From contig NZ_CP021768.1 of the NCBI RefSeq assembly GCF_002192255.1, positions 248,001 through 312,000 of the forward strand: 64,000 bases of DNA, read 5' to 3'. Of this stretch, positions 26,094 to 34,579 are shown one piece after another. The notes beneath the pieces were generated by a model, which saw only the letters and a program-made list of their open reading frames with translations, made no database searches and was not told the DNA's origin. Within the stretch, counting starts at the first letter, position 1. Each line of letters starts with the position of its first letter. The DNA is from Stenotrophomonas sp. WZN-1. Its GTDB lineage: Bacteria; Pseudomonadota; Gammaproteobacteria; Xanthomonadales; Xanthomonadaceae. A program made the translations under genes and the position numbers.

Positions 26094-26519
26094 TCAGGCA
26101 ACGATCAGCGTCACGTCGATGTTGCCGCGGGTGGCATTCGAGTACGGGCACACGATGTGCGCCTTCTGCACCAGCTCTTCCACCTGCTCGCGCGGCACGC
26201 CCGGCACGTTGATGGTCAGCTCGGCTTCGATGCCGAAACCGGTCGGGATCTGGCCGATGCCGACCTTGCCGGTGACAGTGGTGTCGGCCGGCAGCGCGAC
26301 CTTGGCCTGGCCGGCCACGAACTTCAGCGCACCCAGGAAGCAGGCCGAGTAGCCAGCGGCGAACAGCTGTTCCGGGTTGGTGCCCGGGCCGCCGGCGCCA
26401 CCCAGCTCGCGCGGGGTCGACAGCTGGATATCCAGCACGTTGTCGGACGAGACGGAACGGCCTTCACGGCCGCCGGTAGAGGTGGCCTGGGCGGTATACA
26501 GAACCTTTTCGATGGACAT
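26094..26519 (-). CDS. ohr: Organic hydroperoxide resistance protein (Ohr)
   Basis: A thiol peroxidase that reduces organic hydroperoxides. In 141 residues both redox cysteines are in the conserved contexts: [11 protein letters not shown] (peroxidatic) and [11 protein letters not shown] (resolving); the N-terminal [15 protein letters not shown] fits Ohr. CCAGGAGC precedes the ATG. In many bacteria ohr neighbours ohrR, but no MarR-type gene is next to it here, so its regulator must lie elsewhere. Confidence 0.94.
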   Translation of the reverse strand: MSIEKVLYTAQATSTGGREGRSVSSDNVLDIQLSTPRELGGAGGPGTNPEQLFAAGYSACFLGALKFVAGQAKVALPADTTVTGKVGIGQIPTGFGIEAELTINVPGVPREQVEELVQKAHIVCPYSNATRGNIDVTLIVA

Positions 26520-26630
26520 CGTGATGCTCCTGGTCAGTGGGTGGGTATTGCGTTGGAGCCTACTTTGCCTGGTTTCTGCGTACGTTGGGTTGCAATGCGT
26601 CCGAAAAACTTGATTGATCGTCCTGCCAGC

Positions 26631-27587
26631 CTAGATCGTCCACTCACGGTCGGTGGTGAACATGATGGTCAGCCAGCGGTCCGGCGAGGCCTCGCCCAGC
26701 GCATCGCCGATCTCGTCGCGCAGCAGGTCCCATTCCACCAAGGGCCGCGGCGGGTCGTTTTCCGGCACCACGAAGAACAGCTCGATCTGCTCGCCACGCC
26801 CCACCTGCGCCACGTAGCTGCGATGCTCGACGAAGCCATGCTTGGCCACGATCGCGTGTGCCACCGTGTCCACATGCGCCTGCAGTTCCGGCGGGGTGAC
26901 CAGCAGGATGCCGGCCAGCGCACGGCGCACGGTGCCCAGCGGGGCGATCATCACCAGCACGCAGACGAAGGCGAGGATCGCCGGGTCGATGTAGGGCCCG
27001 ACCCAGGCCAGCGAGGTGCCGCGCACCAGCACACCGCCGAGGAAGGCCAGCAGGTAGCAGGCCGACATGCTGGCGGCGATCACCCAGTTCTTCGCGTCCA
27101 GCGCGATGAACTCCGAACCGATGCGGCGGTTGGCACGCAGCACGAACCAGGCCAGCGCACCTTCGCCGACGATCGACAACCCGGCGAAGGCGATGGCCGG
27201 ACCGAGCGCGATGTGGCGGCCACCGGACATCAGTGCATCCACCGCATTGACCAGTGCATACAGCGCCGCGCCGATCATCAATGTGCCGCTCACCCCCAGC
27301 ACGATCGGCTCCAGGTGCCAGAAGCCCATGGTGAAGCGCTGGTTGAGCCGCGACTGCAGCGCATCGCTGCTGGTGGATAGAGCGATCAGCCGCGCGACCA
27401 GCAATGACAGCCAGGTCATCACCACATCGATCAGGCCGTAGATGCCATCGAAGATGATCAGCGAGGAATTGGCCAGCAGGCCGAACACCACCGCTGCCGC
27501 GGCCAGCAGCAGTGAGCCTGCGATGGACAGGCGCAGCACGCCTTGTTCGGTACGCGCATCGAAGAAGCGTTCGGGGGTGGCAGGCAT
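26631..27587 (-). CDS. Cation diffusion facilitator family transporter
   Basis: A 318-residue inner-membrane protein with about six hydrophobic segments (LRLSIAGSLLLAAAAVVFGLLANSSLIIFDGIYGLIDVVMTWLSL...) and a soluble C-terminal domain, as in CDF metal exporters. FDGIYGLID and LDAKNWV place acidic residues where CDF metal ligands lie in the second and fifth helices, though they differ from the classic HxxxD pairs of zinc exporters, so the metal is unclear. The ATG at 27587 removes a 55-residue non-conserved N-extension. Confidence 0.82.
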   Translation of the reverse strand: MPATPERFFDARTEQGVLRLSIAGSLLLAAAAVVFGLLANSSLIIFDGIYGLIDVVMTWLSLLVARLIALSTSSDALQSRLNQRFTMGFWHLEPIVLGVSGTLMIGAALYALVNAVDALMSGGRHIALGPAIAFAGLSIVGEGALAWFVLRANRRIGSEFIALDAKNWVIAASMSACYLLAFLGGVLVRGTSLAWVGPYIDPAILAFVCVLVMIAPLGTVRRALAGILLVTPPELQAHVDTVAHAIVAKHGFVEHRSYVAQVGRGEQIELFFVVPENDPPRPLVEWDLLRDEIGDALGEASPDRWLTIMFTTDREWTI

Positions 27588-27714
27588 GCGGGAATCCAGC
27601 GGGAAATGGGCTGCGGGAGCAGCGCGTTGCCATTCTATCCAGCCTGCAGCATGCCGCCGTGACCGCAGCCGTACAGCGCCTGGGAAAGTCACCGGACTGG
27701 TAACCGTTTGCGGA

Positions 27715-27743
27715 TTGACGGGTGCACACCCGAAGCGTATCGT
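27715..27743 (+). promoter_or_regulatory. Sigma-70-like promoter ahead of the tail cluster
   Basis: TTGACG (27715-27720), a 17-base spacer and TATCGT (27738-27743) make a good promoter pointing to the phage-tail genes. A terminator-like hairpin begins only 15-20 bases beyond the expected start point, which suggests an attenuated or antiterminated leader. Confidence 0.5.
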
Positions 27744-27760
27744 TTGTACCACGATGACAT

Positions 27761-27793
27761 AGAAGCCTCCGGTGATCCCGGGGGCTTCTTTCG
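27761..27793 (+). terminator. Terminator-like hairpin in the tail-cluster leader
   Basis: AGAAGCCTCCGG (27761-27772) pairs with CCGGGGGCTTCT (27778-27789) in a 12-bp stem with one G-T wobble, then TTCGTTT. It sits between the promoter at 27715 and the first tail gene at 27965, so it may be an attenuator; or it simply blocks stray transcription. Confidence 0.6.
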
Positions 27794-27964
27794 TTTACGC
27801 CATCGCGCGCTGCGATGCCATCGCCACCGGCCCTGACGTTCCTGTCGCGACCGTTCTGTTTTCCGCCCCGATCCTGCTTTTCCCGCGCCGTCCTGCTGAC
27901 CGCGTGGGGCGCCGCCGTGCGCGCAGGTCGGGGCACTCCACATCCATCAACGAAGGAGGATTCG

Positions 27965-28477
27965 ATGCCCCTGCTGACCCTTGAGCAGTGCCGCGCGCAC
28001 TGCCGTATCGACGGCGACTTTGACGACACCATCCTGGGTGACCTGCTGGCAGCAGCCAGCGACGCGGCCGCAGCCTACCTGGGCCGCGAACTGTACGCCG
28101 ACCAGACCGGGCTGGACCAGGCACTGGACCAGCTGCCGCAGGACATGGCGGCGGCGGTGACCGGGCATGAAGCCGCGGTTGCCGCCGCCAATGCCGAGAC
28201 CAATGCGGCCAAGGCCAAGGCCATGCGGGATGTGGCCGATCGCCGCCTGGCCGTGGCGACCGCGCGCAGTGCACGCCTGCTGCTGGGCATGCCCGCCAAC
28301 GACAGCATCCGTGCAGCGGTGCGCCTGCTGCTGGGCCACCTGTACGCCCACCGCGAAGCCGTGGTTGTCTCTGCGCAGATGCTTGACGACCACGCAGGTA
28401 CTGCCGCCATTGCAATGGAGCTGCCGTTCGGCGTGGCCGCACTGCTCGATCCGTACCGACCGGCCGCAACGCCATGA
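27965..28477 (+). CDS. Phage head-tail connector protein (gp6-like)
   Basis: A 170-residue protein whose N-terminus (LLTLEQCRAHCRIDGDFDDTILGDLLAAASDAAAAYLGREL) is the helical gp6-like connector motif of HK97-type phages; the middle is a long Ala-rich helix inserted relative to typical 95-110 residue members; the C-terminus ends ELPFGVAALLDPYR, also typical. An ideal AAGGAGG lies before the ATG at 27965. Connectors join the portal to the tail, so retention without a portal gene is odd. Confidence 0.82.
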   Translation: MPLLTLEQCRAHCRIDGDFDDTILGDLLAAASDAAAAYLGRELYADQTGLDQALDQLPQDMAAAVTGHEAAVAAANAETNAAKAKAMRDVADRRLAVATARSARLLLGMPANDSIRAAVRLLLGHLYAHREAVVVSAQMLDDHAGTAAIAMELPFGVAALLDPYRPAATP

Positions 28478-28824
28478 ACGCCGGCCACTTCAATCGCCGC
28501 ATCCGCATCGAGCGCCAGAACGGCCAGCTCGATGCCTGGGGGCAGCCGCTGGACGCGTGGCAGCCGGTGGCCGAACTGTGGGCCGCCATCACCGCCGATG
28601 CAGCCGACAGCATGCAGCGGCTGACGCTGGAAAGCCGCCTGCCGGCAACGATCCGGCGCCAGCGGTTCCATGTCCGTCTGGGGTCCGCACGACAGGCCGG
28701 TATCCACGTCGGCATGCGCATCGTGCATGACGGTCGCGTTTTCAACATCACCGGCGTTGCTCCCGACTTCAGCCGGCGCCAGAGCACGGTGCTGTTCACC
28801 GAACAGTCGTCAGGCACTGCCTGA
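28474..28824 (+). CDS. Phage head-tail adaptor (head closure) protein
   Basis: A 116-residue protein starting NAGHFNRRIRIERQNGQLDAWGQPLDAWQPVAELWAAI, the standard start of Phage_H_T_join head-closure proteins (SPP1 gp16 type), ending in a beta-rich part (GMRIVHDGRVFNITGV). The ATG overlaps the connector stop by 4 bases. Confidence 0.85.
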   Translation: MNAGHFNRRIRIERQNGQLDAWGQPLDAWQPVAELWAAITADAADSMQRLTLESRLPATIRRQRFHVRLGSARQAGIHVGMRIVHDGRVFNITGVAPDFSRRQSTVLFTEQSSGTA

Positions 28825-28847
28825 GCGACGCCAACCAGGACACCGCG

Positions 28848-29204
28848 ATGAGTTACGAAGCACAGCTGCACGCGCTGCTGGCCCCGCTGCTGCAGGGCCG
28901 GCTGTATCCCGACGTCCCACCGGAACCGGTCATCTACCCGTGTGCCGTCTACCAGCAGATGGGTGGACAGTCCGTGTGGTTCAACGAAGGTTCCACTCCC
29001 GAACAGAAGCACGCTCGCGTGCAGCTGACCGTCTGGGCAGACAGTCGTGCCCAGGCCAACACCCTGATCCGGGAGATTGAGGATCAGGTCTGCGCAGGAC
29101 TGCCGACCGCCGAGTCGTTCGGCGCTGCAATCGGCGTGCACGAGCCGGCACTGCACAAGTACGGCGCGCGGCTCGATTTCGGCCTGTGGTACGTCGACCT
29201 GTAA
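28848..29204 (+). CDS. Tail terminator/completion protein (DUF3168, lambda U-like)
   Basis: A 118-residue DUF3168 protein: YEAQLHALLAPLLQGRLYPDVPPEPVIYPCAVYQQMGG at the N-terminus and ALHKYGARLDFGLWYVDL at the end. In siphophages this family caps the tail tube at the head-proximal end; in a tailocin it would cap the free end. GGA lies upstream of the ATG. Confidence 0.82.
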   Translation: MSYEAQLHALLAPLLQGRLYPDVPPEPVIYPCAVYQQMGGQSVWFNEGSTPEQKHARVQLTVWADSRAQANTLIREIEDQVCAGLPTAESFGAAIGVHEPALHKYGARLDFGLWYVDL

Positions 29205-29276
29205 ACCGCATCACCCGCGCAACACCCCAGCCCGGCAACCGCCGGGCTTTTTTTTCATCCAACGAGGAAATACACC

Positions 29277-29936
29277 ATGGCACTCAAGCTTCCCAAGGGC
29301 ACCCAGTTCGGTTTCGCACCGGTCGTCTCCACCGCGATCGCCACCACCGCGATCTCCAAGGCTGCGCCGGCACTGGCCAGCGTTGCCGCCAACAGCGTCG
29401 ACACCGGCGATGTGGTGGTCATCGAACTGCCGGGCTGGCCGGCCCTGAACAACCGCGCCACCCGCGCCGGTGCTGAAGCCACCGGCAGCGTTGAACTGCT
29501 GGGCATCGACACCACCGACACCGTGCTGTTCCCGGGCACCAGCGGCGCCGGCGTGCTGCGCAAGGCCGGCGCCTTCGTCGACCTGGACCAGCAGGGCGAC
29601 CCGACCACCGCCGGTGGCGAGCAGCAGTACTGGAGCGGCACCCTGCTGGAGGACCCGACCGGCCGCCAGGTGCAGATGCCGACTTTCAAGAACGCCAAGA
29701 CCATTACCCTGCCGCTGTTCTACGACCCGAAGAAGCCGTGGTATTCGGCGCTGAAGAACGTTGATGCCAAGGGCGAACCGGTGATCCTGCGGGCAAAGCT
29801 GGTCGGGGGCGACGTGCTGTACTGGTACGGCTACCTGAGCTACAACGGCGACCCGACCATGGCCGCCAACACCCCGATGGGCACCACCGCGACCTTCACT
29901 GCGCTGGCCGATTCCATCCTGGTCGAGGGCGCCTGA
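29277..29936 (+). CDS. Major tail tube protein (lambda V-like)
   Basis: A 219-residue tube subunit: beta-rich, low in Cys, with FKNAKTITLPLFYDPKKPWYSALKNVDAKGEPVILRAKL and a C-terminal MGTTATFTALADSILVEGA. Position after U and before G/G-T supports the call. AACGAGG precedes the ATG. Its codon use is strongly biased, as expected for the most abundant tail protein. The stop overlaps the next ATG. Confidence 0.83.
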   Translation: MALKLPKGTQFGFAPVVSTAIATTAISKAAPALASVAANSVDTGDVVVIELPGWPALNNRATRAGAEATGSVELLGIDTTDTVLFPGTSGAGVLRKAGAFVDLDQQGDPTTAGGEQQYWSGTLLEDPTGRQVQMPTFKNAKTITLPLFYDPKKPWYSALKNVDAKGEPVILRAKLVGGDVLYWYGYLSYNGDPTMAANTPMGTTATFTALADSILVEGA

Positions 29937-30244
29937 TGTTCCAGGTAAAGGCGCCGGAAAGCTTCAAGAGCACCCTGACCATCGTCGGTCACGGTCGCGA
30001 GCAGAAGCTCAACCTGACCTACCGGCACCTGTCGGTAGCCGACTACGCCGGCCTGCTGGAGCGGTTGGCCGAGGAGGAGCTGAGCGTGGCCCAGGCGATC
30101 CTGGACATCGTGGTGGAGTGGGATGCCGATGTGGCGCTGGATACCGCCGGCGTCGAGCTGGCCCTGCAGCAGCAAGCCGGCCTGGATGGCGCCATCATCG
30201 GTGGCTACACCCAGGCGCTGCAGGTCGCGCGCAAGGGAAACTGA
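29936..30244 (+). CDS. Tail assembly chaperone (lambda G-like)
   Basis: A 102-residue acidic helical protein (FQVKAPESFKSTLTIVGHGREQKLNLTYRHLSVADYAGLLERLAEEELSVAQ...) in the position of lambda G. It ends with codons GGA AAC TGA right on a slippery heptamer, so a fraction of ribosomes should shift to frame -1 and make the longer G-T protein. Such chaperone pairs load the tape-measure protein during tail assembly. Confidence 0.85.
   Translation: MFQVKAPESFKSTLTIVGHGREQKLNLTYRHLSVADYAGLLERLAEEELSVAQAILDIVVEWDADVALDTAGVELALQQQAGLDGAIIGGYTQALQVARKGN
30235..30241 (+). other. Programmed -1 ribosomal frameshift site GGGAAAC
   Basis: The zero frame reads G GGA AAC TGA, an exact X XXY YYZ slippery heptamer directly followed by the G stop codon. 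Slipping back one base continues as CTG ATC GAG GCG into a 103-codon open frame ending at 30552. Lambda uses GGGAAAG in the same place. Confidence 0.9.
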
Positions 30245-30552
30245 TCGAGGCGGTGGGGGCCCTGTACTGGCGGGCCCCCACCGAGGCCGAGCTGCAGCAG
30301 CTCGGTCTGAAGGCACGGCATTTCCCGCCACCGCAGGTCACGCTGTGGCCGGAGTGCGTACTTCCCATCGAGGTTTTCTCACGGGTTTCCACCCAGTGGC
30401 GCGTTGGCGCAGGTGGCCCGATCGGGCTGGATTACAACGTGGTCTACCGGGAACTGGAGCGCGAAGCGCTCGCACCAGACAAACGCGATGAGGTGATGGC
30501 GGGAATCCGCATCATCGAGCGTGCGGCGCTGGACCACATGCAGCAGCACTAA
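30241..30552 (+). CDS. T extension of the G-T frameshift tail chaperone
   Basis: After the -1 shift at 30235-30241 the frame adds 103 residues (LIEAVGALYWRAPTEAELQQLGLKARHF...ERAALDHMQQH), giving a 205-residue G-T fusion. The open frame has no good start codon or ribosome site of its own, so I treat it as the extension and not as a separate gene. The Pro-rich middle and C-terminal helix fit gpT-type regions that bind the tail tube subunit. Confidence 0.85.
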   Translation: MIEAVGALYWRAPTEAELQQLGLKARHFPPPQVTLWPECVLPIEVFSRVSTQWRVGAGGPIGLDYNVVYRELEREALAPDKRDEVMAGIRIIERAALDHMQQH

Positions 30553-30630
30553 GCCGCCATCGACACCGGTCGATGGCTCCATCATGGCTCCGCCACTGCG
30601 CGGGGCCTTTCTTCATGTCAGGAGAATTTC

Positions 30631-31773
30631 ATGAGCGATTCAACGCTCAGTGACTCGGCTGCCGCTGTCAAAGTCAGCGCGATCGTGGCCTCCGCCGCTC
30701 AAGCGGCAACGCAGGGTGTGAGCCAGCTCGCCAATGCTGCACAGCAGCTGCCCGTCCAGCTCACCCAGGCCACTGTACTGCACCAGGCACTGAACACTGT
30801 CATGAGCAGCAGTGTTTCCATGATGAACACACTGGTGCAGCAACTGACCGCCACGGCAATGAAAGCGGCTGCCACGCAGGCAGCGATCGAGAGCCGACAG
30901 GAAAACCCTCTGGGCACCGGTGCGCTGGGTGTCGCACCGTTTGCTTCGATCAACGTACCCGACTTCGTTGAAAAGCAGCGGAAGTACGGTAGTGGAATGC
31001 TCAACGGCGTGCCCCTGCTTCCGCCCGAGAAGAAAGAAACAACTGAGAAAGAAGACAAGAAGACGGGCTTTGCCGGTGCAGGAAAAGGCGTGGAGGCCGC
31101 CTTTGACAGCTATCTCAGCAAGGCTGAAGACACTGCGACAACGACGAAGGCGGCCTTCGACAAGGCTTTCGCCGGCGCCGAAACAGCGCTCTACAAGTTC
31201 GTGACTACAGGAAAGTCCGGCTTTCGCGAGCTCACCAAGGCCATCATCGCCGATCTCGAACGCATCGCTCTTCAGCAGGCGATCGTATGGGGGGTGAAAA
31301 CCATTGCCAGCTTCTTTGGTGGCGCCAGCGCAGCGCCCAGTTCCAGCTTCGCAAGCGGCTTCGGCAACAACACCGGCTGGCTGAGCAGCGGCAACATGAC
31401 GCCCAATGCGCTTGGCGGCGTCTACGCATCGCCCAGCTTGTCGGCCTATTCCGGCGGCATCTACAACACCCCGCAGCTGTTCGCCTTCGCCAAGGGTGCC
31501 GGCGTATTCGGCGAAGCGGGACCGGAAGCGATCATGCCGCTGCAGCGCGGACCGGACGGCCGCCTGGGTGTGGCCGCGCACGGTGGCGGCGGTGGCGGCG
31601 GAGTGGGTGTAAGCATCCGCATCGACAACAACGGTGGCAAGGAAGTCACCACCAACGAAAGCATGCTGCAGCAGTTCGGCAACGAGATCGGCCAGTTCGT
31701 GGAACGCAAGTACCGCGAACTGCAGAGTCGTGACCTGAAGGCAGGTGGTGTGCTCAGCAGGAGTGCCATGTAA
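30631..31773 (+). CDS. Tape-measure protein, short (lambda H-like C-terminal domain)
   Basis: A 380-residue protein. The N-terminal half is Ala/Gln/Val-rich helix. Residues about 155-215 (FDSYLSKAEDTATTTKAAFDKAFAGAETALYKFVTTGK...LTKAIIADLERIALQQAIV) are the lambda tape-measure C-terminal domain, and the end is Gly-rich with FGEAGPEAIMPLQRGPDGRLGV, a motif common in tape-measure proteins. Lambda H has 853 residues, so the tail would be well under half the lambda length if length scales. CAGGAGAA precedes the ATG. The first M of the next gene overlaps its stop. Confidence 0.85.
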   Translation: MSDSTLSDSAAAVKVSAIVASAAQAATQGVSQLANAAQQLPVQLTQATVLHQALNTVMSSSVSMMNTLVQQLTATAMKAAATQAAIESRQENPLGTGALGVAPFASINVPDFVEKQRKYGSGMLNGVPLLPPEKKETTEKEDKKTGFAGAGKGVEAAFDSYLSKAEDTATTTKAAFDKAFAGAETALYKFVTTGKSGFRELTKAIIADLERIALQQAIVWGVKTIASFFGGASAAPSSSFASGFGNNTGWLSSGNMTPNALGGVYASPSLSAYSGGIYNTPQLFAFAKGAGVFGEAGPEAIMPLQRGPDGRLGVAAHGGGGGGGVGVSIRIDNNGGKEVTTNESMLQQFGNEIGQFVERKYRELQSRDLKAGGVLSRSAM

Positions 31774-32102
31774 TGACCGATACCTTCACCTGGCCGGCAA
31801 CCAGCCAGAGCACCGGGACCACCACCGCCGCCGTGAAGCGCGCGAAGTTCGGTGATGGCTATGCGCAGGCCGCCGCTGATGGCCTGAACGCCACCTCGCG
31901 CAGTTACCAGCTGCAGTTCGTAGGCAACCGCAGGACGATCAACGAAATCGTTGCTTTCCTGGATGGTCATGCCGGCCGCAGCTTCCTGTGGAAGGGGCCA
32001 CTGGGGCAGGGGCTGTACATGTGTGACTCCTACACCGACAGCCATCTCGGTGGACAGGTCTCGACCATCACCGCCACGTTCGAGCAGACCTTCCAGGCGT
32101 AG
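31773..32102 (+). CDS. Minor tail protein M-like
   Basis: A 109-residue protein, the same length as lambda gpM, with FTWPATSQSTGTTTAAVKRAKFGDGYAQAAADGLN and SFLWKGPLGQGLYMC...TATFEQTFQA matching the Phage_min_tail family (lambda: KVRFGDGYSQRAPAGLN). It joins the tape measure to the tail tip. The four fibre genes start only 2 bases after its stop. Confidence 0.9.
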   Translation: MTDTFTWPATSQSTGTTTAAVKRAKFGDGYAQAAADGLNATSRSYQLQFVGNRRTINEIVAFLDGHAGRSFLWKGPLGQGLYMCDSYTDSHLGGQVSTITATFEQTFQA

Positions 32103-32104
32103 GC

Positions 32105-33277
32105 ATGAGCATGGATCTTCAACGGATCGACCTGGATACCATCCAGCCCAACGGAAAGCGTGGAGAGACCCAACGGCCCGCCTTCACCAAGATCAACCAG
32201 AACTTTCAGGATGTTGCGTTGGCGCTGGAGGGAATCCCCGGTGCCATCGCAGACTCTGTCTCGGGAAAGAACCGCTTGATCAACGGGAATTTCGACTTCT
32301 GGCAGCGTGGGGACAACTTCACCGCTGCTGCGGCCTACTGTGCGGACAGATTCTTTGCACAGCAGGGAGGGATGGATGGCGCAGGCATATTCAAATCACC
32401 CGTTGCTCCGGGCGATGCGAACTTCCCGAAAAGCCTGTTCACGTTGGCCGCCAATTGCAACGGGAACCACAACGCTGCCGGACACCATTTCCTGTTCGAG
32501 CAGCGTGTGGAAAGTGTGCGGACCTTTGCCGCATCAGAGAGCACGCTATCCTTCCTGGTCTACAACGCAGGCACTGCAGGGAGAAAGATCGCAGTCGAAT
32601 TCCTGCAGCGCTTCGGAACAGGCGGAAGCCCCACTGTCACGGGGATACAGCCGGAAGTGTTTACGCTCGCACAGGGCCTGAACCGGATCAGCAAGACCGT
32701 CAGTCTTCCTTCCATCTACGGTAAGACGCTTGGCAGTGGCGATGATTCGGTCATCTGTGCGGTATGGCTCTCGGCAGGCAGTGACTTCAATGCGCGCACA
32801 GGAGGGCTCGGCGCGCAGGCAGGCCAGTTGTACTTCGGCGAAATGCAGTGGGAAGCCGGCGCACGCGCGACCCGCTTCGAGTGGAGATCACCGGCCCACG
32901 AGCTTGCGCTGTGTCAGCGCTACTACCAGAAGTCCTTCCCTGTTACAGAAGTTCCCAACAGCAGGAGCAGCTCCGCCGTGCACCGGAACGCAGTGGCCTT
33001 CAACAGTGGCACCTGCCGCGTTGTCGCAGAGTTCAAAGGCACGATGCGCAGCACGCCACAGCTGCAGTTCCACGCAGGCGGGGAAGGTGGTGACATCGGA
33101 TCGCCGAGCTTCTGGAGGTACTACGACGCCGCTGGCGGAACATGGCGCGCGGGAACCCTGACCAATGTAGTCATGGCAACGAGCCAGGCGTTCATGGCGG
33201 ACGTGGGTGGAGCAGGTTTCCTGGTAAGCGGCTCTGTTCTGCTGGCAGGCCACTACACCGCCGATGCCGAACTCTGA
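32105..33277 (+). CDS. Tail fibre paralogue 1
   Basis: A 390-residue member of a four-gene family. The N-terminal motif is QRIDLDTIQPNGKRGETQRP followed by AFTKINQNFQDV (presumed tail attachment); next come KNRLINGNFDFWQRGDN, a beta-rich body (FGTGGSPTVTG...), LALCQRYYQKSF and a C-terminus ending YTADAEL. It is the most divergent of the four at the 5' end and in the receptor-end region (300-390). Confidence 0.75.
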   Translation: MSMDLQRIDLDTIQPNGKRGETQRPAFTKINQNFQDVALALEGIPGAIADSVSGKNRLINGNFDFWQRGDNFTAAAAYCADRFFAQQGGMDGAGIFKSPVAPGDANFPKSLFTLAANCNGNHNAAGHHFLFEQRVESVRTFAASESTLSFLVYNAGTAGRKIAVEFLQRFGTGGSPTVTGIQPEVFTLAQGLNRISKTVSLPSIYGKTLGSGDDSVICAVWLSAGSDFNARTGGLGAQAGQLYFGEMQWEAGARATRFEWRSPAHELALCQRYYQKSFPVTEVPNSRSSSAVHRNAVAFNSGTCRVVAEFKGTMRSTPQLQFHAGGEGGDIGSPSFWRYYDAAGGTWRAGTLTNVVMATSQAFMADVGGAGFLVSGSVLLAGHYTADAEL

Positions 33278-33394
33278 GTGCATTCCTACATCTGCGGGAC
33301 CGGTCGGGAAGCCGTGAGACCCGCCCGTTGACGGAATGAAAGTACTCGAACTCCGATCGGCCGCCCCCGATTCACCTCGTTCAAGGAGCCACTA

Positions 33395-34546
33395 ATGGCA
33401 AGAAAGATCATCGACCTCGATTCCGTTCAACCGAACGGAAAGCGGGGTGAAACACAGCGCCCGGCGTTCACCAAGATCAACGAGAATTTCGCCGAGGTCT
33501 ACGACGCCTTGACCGATGTCGCGAAGATTCCGGAGACCGTGGGGAATGCCATCACCGAGCGCGTTCCGGGAAGGAATCTGCTTATCAATGGTGGCCTTCA
33601 GTTCTGGCAACGTCGCACGTCCGGTCGCGTTGGCCAGGGATCAGGTACGCTGGGTGCGGAGACATTCTTCGCCGACCGCTTCACGAACTCGGCGCTGGTC
33701 TGCAACCACGATGTGCAGCGTGTAGCTTACGACGGGCAGGCTGGATTTCCGGAAGATACCCGGTCGATTCTGGTCTGCACCGTATCCGAGGCCATCGCCA
33801 GAAGTGGCGCCTGGATGGGGCAGAAGATCGAGGGCGTCCGCAGTGCAAGTGGAGACATCACGATCTCGGTGTGGGCGAACTCTGATGCGCCAGGTCGCAG
33901 TGTGGGCGTGCGTGTCATCCAGGATTTCGGGACAGGTGGCTCACCCTCGCCGCAGGTGACAGTGGAAGCCGGCGTGCTCAAGCTGGAGGCGACCGCCAAG
34001 CGCCACAGCATCACGGTGAAGCTGCCGAGTACCCGGGGCAAGGTGCTTGGCAGCAATGGCAACGACCATCTCTACGTGGTGTTCGACCTGTGCGGTACCG
34101 GCCAGGGGGGCGAGCTGGTGGCGCAGAACGGATCGTTCGGCTTCACACAGTTCCAGGTCGAAGCCGGGCGCGCAGCGACGCGCTTTGAGTGGCGACCGCC
34201 GGGCGTGGAACTGGCGTTGTGCCAGCGCTACTACGAGAAGAGCTACAACCTCGACATCGTGCCCAATACCGCGCACAACGAAGGGCGCGAAGCCTTCTCG
34301 ATCAACTCACCGGGAGTGGCGCACTACCAGAGTGTGCGATTCCATGCACCGAAGCGTACCCATCCTTACGTGATGATCATCTCGGCCGACAACATCCAGC
34401 AGGACGGACATATCGCGGAAGACAACATCTCCCGCGTTCCCTGCCTGGTCAACTATGCCTCGCCTTCCGGCTACGAAGTGAGCTGGACCAACAATCCAGG
34501 TCGCTGGGGCGGGTGGTGGCATTGGTGGGCCGATGCCGAGCTGTGA
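33395..34546 (+). CDS. Tail fibre paralogue 2
   Basis: A 383-residue paralogue with start RKIIDLDSVQPNGKRGETQR, then PAFTKINENFAEVYDALTDV, GRNLLINGGLQFWQRRTSG, FGTGGSPSPQVTVEAG, LALCQRYYEKSYN and a Trp-rich end (WTNNPGRWGGWWHWWADAEL). AAGGAG lies before the ATG, after a 117-base gap that holds no gene. The last 90 residues differ most from paralogues 1 and 4 but resemble paralogue 3. Confidence 0.75.
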   Translation: MARKIIDLDSVQPNGKRGETQRPAFTKINENFAEVYDALTDVAKIPETVGNAITERVPGRNLLINGGLQFWQRRTSGRVGQGSGTLGAETFFADRFTNSALVCNHDVQRVAYDGQAGFPEDTRSILVCTVSEAIARSGAWMGQKIEGVRSASGDITISVWANSDAPGRSVGVRVIQDFGTGGSPSPQVTVEAGVLKLEATAKRHSITVKLPSTRGKVLGSNGNDHLYVVFDLCGTGQGGELVAQNGSFGFTQFQVEAGRAATRFEWRPPGVELALCQRYYEKSYNLDIVPNTAHNEGREAFSINSPGVAHYQSVRFHAPKRTHPYVMIISADNIQQDGHIAEDNISRVPCLVNYASPSGYEVSWTNNPGRWGGWWHWWADAEL

Positions 34547-34579
34547 TGGCGCGTGCCCGGGACTTACAGGACGACAGCA

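Noticed and set aside
27815..27964. N-terminal extension of the head-tail connector gene
   Set aside because: The upstream part is Pro/Arg/Ser-rich non-conserved sequence, while AAGGAGG sits directly before the ATG at 27965.
30118..30552. Separate gene starting inside the G gene
   Set aside because: Its first 40 codons are the antiphase of G and it lacks a ribosome site; the slippery heptamer shows it is the frameshift extension.
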